Positions 60,405-64,000 of a stretch of 64,000 nucleotides of DNA are shown in pieces. A model generated the notes under the pieces. That model was not told the DNA's origin. It was given only the letters and a program-made list of their open reading frames with translations, and did not search any database. The DNA is taken from contig NZ_JAAAPJ010000001.1 of the NCBI RefSeq assembly GCF_009909145.1, positions 124,001 through 188,000 of the forward strand, read 5' to 3'. Within the stretch, counting starts at the first letter, position 1. Every line of letters starts with the position of its first letter. The position numbers were made by a program, and so were the translations under genes. Source of the DNA: Corallococcus silvisoli (GTDB taxonomy: Bacteria; Myxococcota; Myxococcia; Myxococcales; Myxococcaceae).

Positions 60405-61865
60405 ATGCGTTCGACATGGCTGATGGGAATGGTGGCGCTGTTGCTGGCGGTGGGCTGCGCCGGGCGGCAGGACCTGGAGACGCCGGACTACGAAGCCATC
60501 TACGACGCGCCGTTGGAGGAGATGTGGCCCGCGGTGCGCGAGTACTTCACGGACGCGCACCTGCCCTACCGTGAGGACCGGGGCAGCCTGGTGTTGGAGA
60601 CGGATTGGAAGCAGGAGTTCGGCGGCTCGAAGATCGCTGGCTACTGGCACCGGTACATGGTCATCGGCAAGCGCGAGACGCCGACGAAGAGCAAGCTGTG
60701 GATCATCCGCATCACCAAGACGGTGAACAAGACGCTGGCCCAGCCTGGCAGGGAGGTGGATTGGGGCGTGTCCCGAGTGCTTGGGCCCGGTGGCGGCGAC
60801 GATTTCCCTCTCAGCGCGGAGGACAACGAGGACCGGTTTTCCTTCCCCCGTGGAGAGAATGGCTTCTACGTGGACTCGGGGCAGGGGACGCGAGACCTGA
60901 CGATGGAGTGGCGGGTCTTCCGAGGCATCGCCCCGAAGCTGGCGAAGAAGCAGCAGGTGAGCGCGGAGCAGCAGGTGGCGCGAGCGGCGGACGCGAAGGA
61001 GACGCCAGCGTTCACCGAGTGCGGCCAGTCCATCCTCGGACTGAAGAAGCAGGCGAAGGCGGGAGGAGTGCTGCTGCTGGGGGAGCTGCACGGGACACAG
61101 GAGGTACCGCGATTCATCGCGCAGGCGGTGTGTCAGCTCGTCACGTCAGGGATGCCGGTGACGGTGGGGCTGGAGCTGCCGGTGGAGAACGAGGCGCGAA
61201 TCACGACCTTCATCCAAAGCCAGGGAGGAGAGGTGGACTGGCTCAAGCTGATGGAGGCGCCCTTCTGGCGCAGCCCGTACCCGGACGGGCGAGGCAGCGA
61301 GGCGGTGGCGAACATGCTGGAGCAACTGCGGCAGTTGAGGGTGCAGGGGCTGGACGTGGAAGTGTTCGTCTATGACCACCCGAAGCTGTCGGGCCAGAAG
61401 CGAGAGGACGCGCTCACGCAGACGGTGCTGGCGCAGGTGAAGGCGACGCCGGAGCGATTCCACCTGGTGGTGAGCGGCAACATCCATCCGCGCACGGCGA
61501 AGGGACTGCTGTGGGACAAGCAGTTCCGGCCCATGGGGCACCTGCTGAAGGCGCAGCTGTCGGACGTGAAGTCGTTGGACATGGCGTACGACAGCGGCAC
61601 GGCGTGGATCTGCGCGGCGGAAGAGAAGGGCGGGAAGCTGGAGTGCGGGGTGAAGGAGGCGAAGGGGAAGGACAATGGGGACCGCTTCTTCGTGCACGTC
61701 TGGGATTCAGCCAACAAGGAGGGGTACCACGGGGTGTTCTACGTGGGGCACGTGACGGCCTCCGCGCCCGCCATCCTCAAGGGGCTGGGGCGGCCTGGGG
61801 CGGATGACAACTCCGTGTTCCCGGCGGTCCTGGAGGAGGGTGGGGTGGCCTCCGCGCGACGCTGA
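60405..61865 (+). CDS. Two-domain lipoprotein, second tandem copy
   Basis: 486 residues, lipobox LAVGC (Cys18), same two-domain organisation as the copy just upstream and roughly 90% identical in protein over most of its length. It differs mainly in the insert (about 128-160: here LGPGGGDDFPLSAEDNEDRF) and at the C-terminus, where it ends differently (ILKGLGRPGADDN). A 170-nt stretch (61590-61759) matches 60011-60180 exactly. AAGGAG lies 9 nt upstream of the ATG. Retention of both copies implies dosage or a slightly different partner for each. Confidence 0.7.
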   Translation: MRSTWLMGMVALLLAVGCAGRQDLETPDYEAIYDAPLEEMWPAVREYFTDAHLPYREDRGSLVLETDWKQEFGGSKIAGYWHRYMVIGKRETPTKSKLWIIRITKTVNKTLAQPGREVDWGVSRVLGPGGGDDFPLSAEDNEDRFSFPRGENGFYVDSGQGTRDLTMEWRVFRGIAPKLAKKQQVSAEQQVARAADAKETPAFTECGQSILGLKKQAKAGGVLLLGELHGTQEVPRFIAQAVCQLVTSGMPVTVGLELPVENEARITTFIQSQGGEVDWLKLMEAPFWRSPYPDGRGSEAVANMLEQLRQLRVQGLDVEVFVYDHPKLSGQKREDALTQTVLAQVKATPERFHLVVSGNIHPRTAKGLLWDKQFRPMGHLLKAQLSDVKSLDMAYDSGTAWICAAEEKGGKLECGVKEAKGKDNGDRFFVHVWDSANKEGYHGVFYVGHVTASAPAILKGLGRPGADDNSVFPAVLEEGGVASARR

Positions 61866-61932
61866 GGGCGCTCCCGCGCTGGCGTCGCGACGCGGGCAGT
61901 GGCATGGAGATGGCCTGACTGGAGGCCGTCCC

Positions 61933-63075
61933 ATGAGCGACACGCTGCCCGCGCTGCGGGCCACCCTGGCGGAACTGGTGGCGTTGGACACCACGTCCTC
62001 GCGCCCCAACGCGCCCCTCATCGACTACGCCCAGGCGCGGCTGGAGGCCGCGGGCTTCACCGCCGAGCGTCAGCACTACACCGACGACGCGGGCGTGGCG
62101 AAGGTGAACCTGGTGGCGCGCAAGGGCGACGCCGACCGCGCCGCCCTGGCGCTGGTGGGCCACTCCGACTGCGTCCCCTACGACGCGGCCTGGAAGGACG
62201 CGCTGCGCCTCACCGAGCGCGACGGCAAGCTGTATGGCCGCGGCGCGTGCGACACCAAGGGCTTCATCGCCTGCGCGTTGCACACGGCCACGCGCAAGGA
62301 CCTGCCGGCACTGCAGGCCCCCCTCCTGGTCATCCTCACCGCGGATGAAGAGGTGGGCCTGGTGGGCGCGAAGAAGCTGGTGTCCGCGGGCCTGGGCCGC
62401 GCGAAGCACGCCATCGTCGGCGAGCCCACGCGCCTCATCCCCGTGCGCGCCAACAAGGGCTACTGCCTGGCGGAGGTGGAGGTGCTGGGCAAGGAGGGGC
62501 ACAGCGCGTACCCGGAGCTGGGCGCGTCCGCCATCTTCCGGGCCGGCCGCTTCCTGCACCGGCTGGAGACGCTGGCGAACACCGTGCTGCGCGAGGACCG
62601 CGACGAGGGCTTCCAGCCGCCTTTCACCACCGTGAACGTGGGCCTCATCCAGGGCGGCAAGGCGAAGAATGTCCTGCCGGGCTCCTGCCGCTTCACCGTC
62701 GAATGGCGCCCCATCCCCGGTCAGGCCGCCGAGCGCGTCCCGGAGCTGATGGAGCACATCCGGCAGGAGCTCGTGCGTGACGAACCCGCCTACGAGGCGC
62801 GCATCAACGTGCTGCGCATGGACCGCGGCGTCCACACGCGCGGCGACGCGGACGTGGTGCGCTTCCTGGAGGAGGTGAGCGGCAACGCCTCCGAAACGGT
62901 GTCCTTCGGCACGGAGGCCCCCCAGCTGACGGAGCTGGGCGCGGAGGCCGTGGTGTTCGGCCCGGGAGACATCCGCGTCGCGCACCAGACGGGGGAGTTC
63001 GTCCCCATGGAGGACCTGGTCCGCTGCGAGGCCGCGCTGACGCAAGCCGTGGCCCGCTTCTGCGCGGGCCGCTGA
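61933..63075 (+). CDS. argE: Acetylornithine deacetylase (ArgE-like, M20)
   Basis: 380 residues. M20 metallopeptidase fold with metal and catalytic residues visible: GHSDCVPYD (H77, D79), YGRGACDTKG (D107), LTADEEVGLVG (E139, E140), GEPTRLIPV and C-terminal VFGPGDIRVAHQTGE. This set is that of ArgE/succinyl-diaminopimelate deacylase relatives; ArgE is preferred for the length and the GPGDI..AHQ ending. ArgE hydrolyses N-acetylornithine to ornithine in arginine synthesis. ATG 61933 has GGAGG 7 nt before it. Separate from the preceding lipoprotein genes by 67 nt. Confidence 0.85.
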   Translation: MSDTLPALRATLAELVALDTTSSRPNAPLIDYAQARLEAAGFTAERQHYTDDAGVAKVNLVARKGDADRAALALVGHSDCVPYDAAWKDALRLTERDGKLYGRGACDTKGFIACALHTATRKDLPALQAPLLVILTADEEVGLVGAKKLVSAGLGRAKHAIVGEPTRLIPVRANKGYCLAEVEVLGKEGHSAYPELGASAIFRAGRFLHRLETLANTVLREDRDEGFQPPFTTVNVGLIQGGKAKNVLPGSCRFTVEWRPIPGQAAERVPELMEHIRQELVRDEPAYEARINVLRMDRGVHTRGDADVVRFLEEVSGNASETVSFGTEAPQLTELGAEAVVFGPGDIRVAHQTGEFVPMEDLVRCEAALTQAVARFCAGR

Positions 63076-63084
63076 GGCAGGGCG

Positions 63085-63807
63085 TCAGGGCTGCTTCGCG
63101 TCGACGATCTCGACGTTGCGGAAGCCCTGGCAGGCCTCCTTGAAGCCGAGCACGTACTTCAGGGAGCGCAGCTCCAGCGTCAGCTTGCGCCACAGCTTGC
63201 GCAGCAGGTTCGGAGCCGGCGCGGGCACGGTGTCGACGAGCGTGCCCAGGTCGATGTAGTGCGTCGCCGTGCGGCCCATGCCCTCGAAGTCGTGCTCGAG
63301 GCTCAGGCTGAGCTGGCGCAGCGCCGGGTCCAACTGCTCGTGGACCGTGTCGGTCATCAGGACGTACTCGGACACGGGCACGTCGTTCTTCAGCATCCGG
63401 TGCACCAGGATGACGTCCACGCCCGCCAGCTCCGTGAGGTGCTTCACCTTCTGGAAGGCCACCTCCCCGGCGTGGGCCACGAACTTGAGCGTCAGGGCGC
63501 CCACCTGCATGCACCCGTCGCACTGGCACATGCGGTCGACGACGAGCTCTTCCCGGCGGGCGAGGAAGGCGCGGCGGATGTCCGCCACCTGCCGCGCGAC
63601 CGGCGTGGCGTCGTCGCTCACGGCGTAGAAGAAGGCCGCGTCGCCCTCCAGCTTGGCGAGCTTGAAGCGGCCGGAGGCGTCGATGACGGCCTCGAGCAGC
63701 CGCGCCACCGTGTCCTGCGCGTGCGCGAGGCCGAAGCGATGCTGCCGCATGAAGCGGGTGTAGCCACCGATATCCGCGATGAGCAGCAGCGCCTTCTCTA
63801 TCGCCAT
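63085..63807 (-). CDS. DUF2652 protein, adenylyl-cyclase-like fold
   Basis: 240 residues. The start LLLIADIGGYTRFM (D12) and KLEGDAAFFYA (D56) give the two metal-binding Asp positions of class III nucleotidyl cyclases, but I cannot identify the residues that fix the purine base, so cyclase activity is uncertain. A small Cys cluster C94-Q-C96-D-G-C99 sits in a loop (DRMCQCDGCMQVG) that may bind metal. No membrane segment. Converges on the argE-like gene (9 nt apart). Confidence 0.75.
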   Translation of the reverse strand: MAIEKALLLIADIGGYTRFMRQHRFGLAHAQDTVARLLEAVIDASGRFKLAKLEGDAAFFYAVSDDATPVARQVADIRRAFLARREELVVDRMCQCDGCMQVGALTLKFVAHAGEVAFQKVKHLTELAGVDVILVHRMLKNDVPVSEYVLMTDTVHEQLDPALRQLSLSLEHDFEGMGRTATHYIDLGTLVDTVPAPAPNLLRKLWRKLTLELRSLKYVLGFKEACQGFRNVEIVDAKQP

Positions 63808-63860
63808 GCGGCGTCCAGCCTAACCCAATCCGGGCTGGACGCTCCTTCCCGGCGGCGTCC

Positions 63861-64000
63861 TCAGTGTCGGGGCAGCGCGCAGGTGCCCAGGTCCCGCAGC
63901 ATCTTGTGCGCCTCCGCCAGCAGCGCATGCCCCTTCACCTCCGGGGGGACCCGGGCGATGAGCTTCATGTCCGGTGTCAGCCGGTAGAAGCCCTTGGAGC
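63861..64000 (-). CDS. Partial gene at right edge, C-terminal 46 residues only
   Basis: The minus-strand frame ends in a TGA at 63861-63863 and reads SKGFYRLTPDMKLIARVPPE, then VKGHALLAEAHKMLRDLGTC and ALPRH. The frame is open to the window edge. No family can be assigned. It is the gene just upstream of the DUF2652 gene on the same strand, 53 nt away. Confidence 0.55.
   Translation of the reverse strand, partial: SKGFYRLTPDMKLIARVPPEVKGHALLAEAHKMLRDLGTCALPRH

Overview
This 64 kb window is chromosomal DNA of a very high-GC myxobacterium, most likely family Myxococcaceae (Corallococcus/Myxococcus type). The evidence is the codon bias (G/C at almost every third position), the many lipoproteins and signalling proteins, and gene families typical of that lineage: a PilZ protein of the Myxococcus paralogous type, a DUF2378-type protein, a CglD-like calcium-repeat/vWA lipoprotein, a CorE-like copper-type ECF sigma factor and an NtrC-type two-component pair. 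I see no insertion sequence, prophage, CRISPR array, rRNA or intact tRNA. Names come from motifs read by eye; no database search was possible.

Layout. 1-3442: C-terminal part of SbcC, then a PilZ protein and a Ser/Thr kinase with overlapping start and stop codons. 3638-7054: a large CglD-like lipoprotein ending in a good terminator. 7192-9921: M14 carboxypeptidase and metallo-beta-lactamase-fold hydrolase. 10091-12966: sensor histidine kinase and sigma54-dependent response regulator. 12963-14708: TPR-like protein, then a phospholipase-A2-like gene 4 nt ahead of the CorE-like sigma factor. 14718-16769: repeat lipoprotein. 17081-19976: copper-type P1B ATPase and a 16-cysteine copper-storage-type four-helix protein, which with the sigma factor suggest a metal-response island. 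20020-27551: Rieske oxygenase, cysteine-synthase-like enzyme, receiver-PAS-kinase hybrid, DUF2378 protein, pirin, a zinc-ribbon membrane protein, and an ArsR regulator with an SRPBCC protein. 27828-34117: an unrecognised protein, a giant Lhr-type helicase and a small lipoprotein. 34431-41965: nitrogen assimilation (amtB facing gltBD across a strong shared terminator). 42175-43343: heme oxygenase convergent with and overlapping a DUF420 membrane protein.

43520-52940 is the most unusual block: five same-strand genes, all apparently exported. They are a DUF1592/DUF1585-like protein with a CxxCH site, a small lipoprotein, a Tat-type DUF1501 protein, a propeller-like lipoprotein with a second CxxCH site, and a 1247-residue FG-GAP lipoprotein. 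They look like one envelope or surface system, possibly redox-active, of unknown role. 52956-64000: EamA exporter, three-domain DNA ligase D, ferritin-like protein, HutF-type deiminase, two tandem near-identical two-domain lipoproteins (BamC-like front, GExHGT-type back), ArgE-type deacetylase, a DUF2652 cyclase-like protein and one partial gene at the right edge.

The best candidates for undescribed biology are the five-gene exported block, the duplicated two-domain lipoproteins, and the pairing of a phospholipase-A2-like protein with a CorE-like sigma factor.
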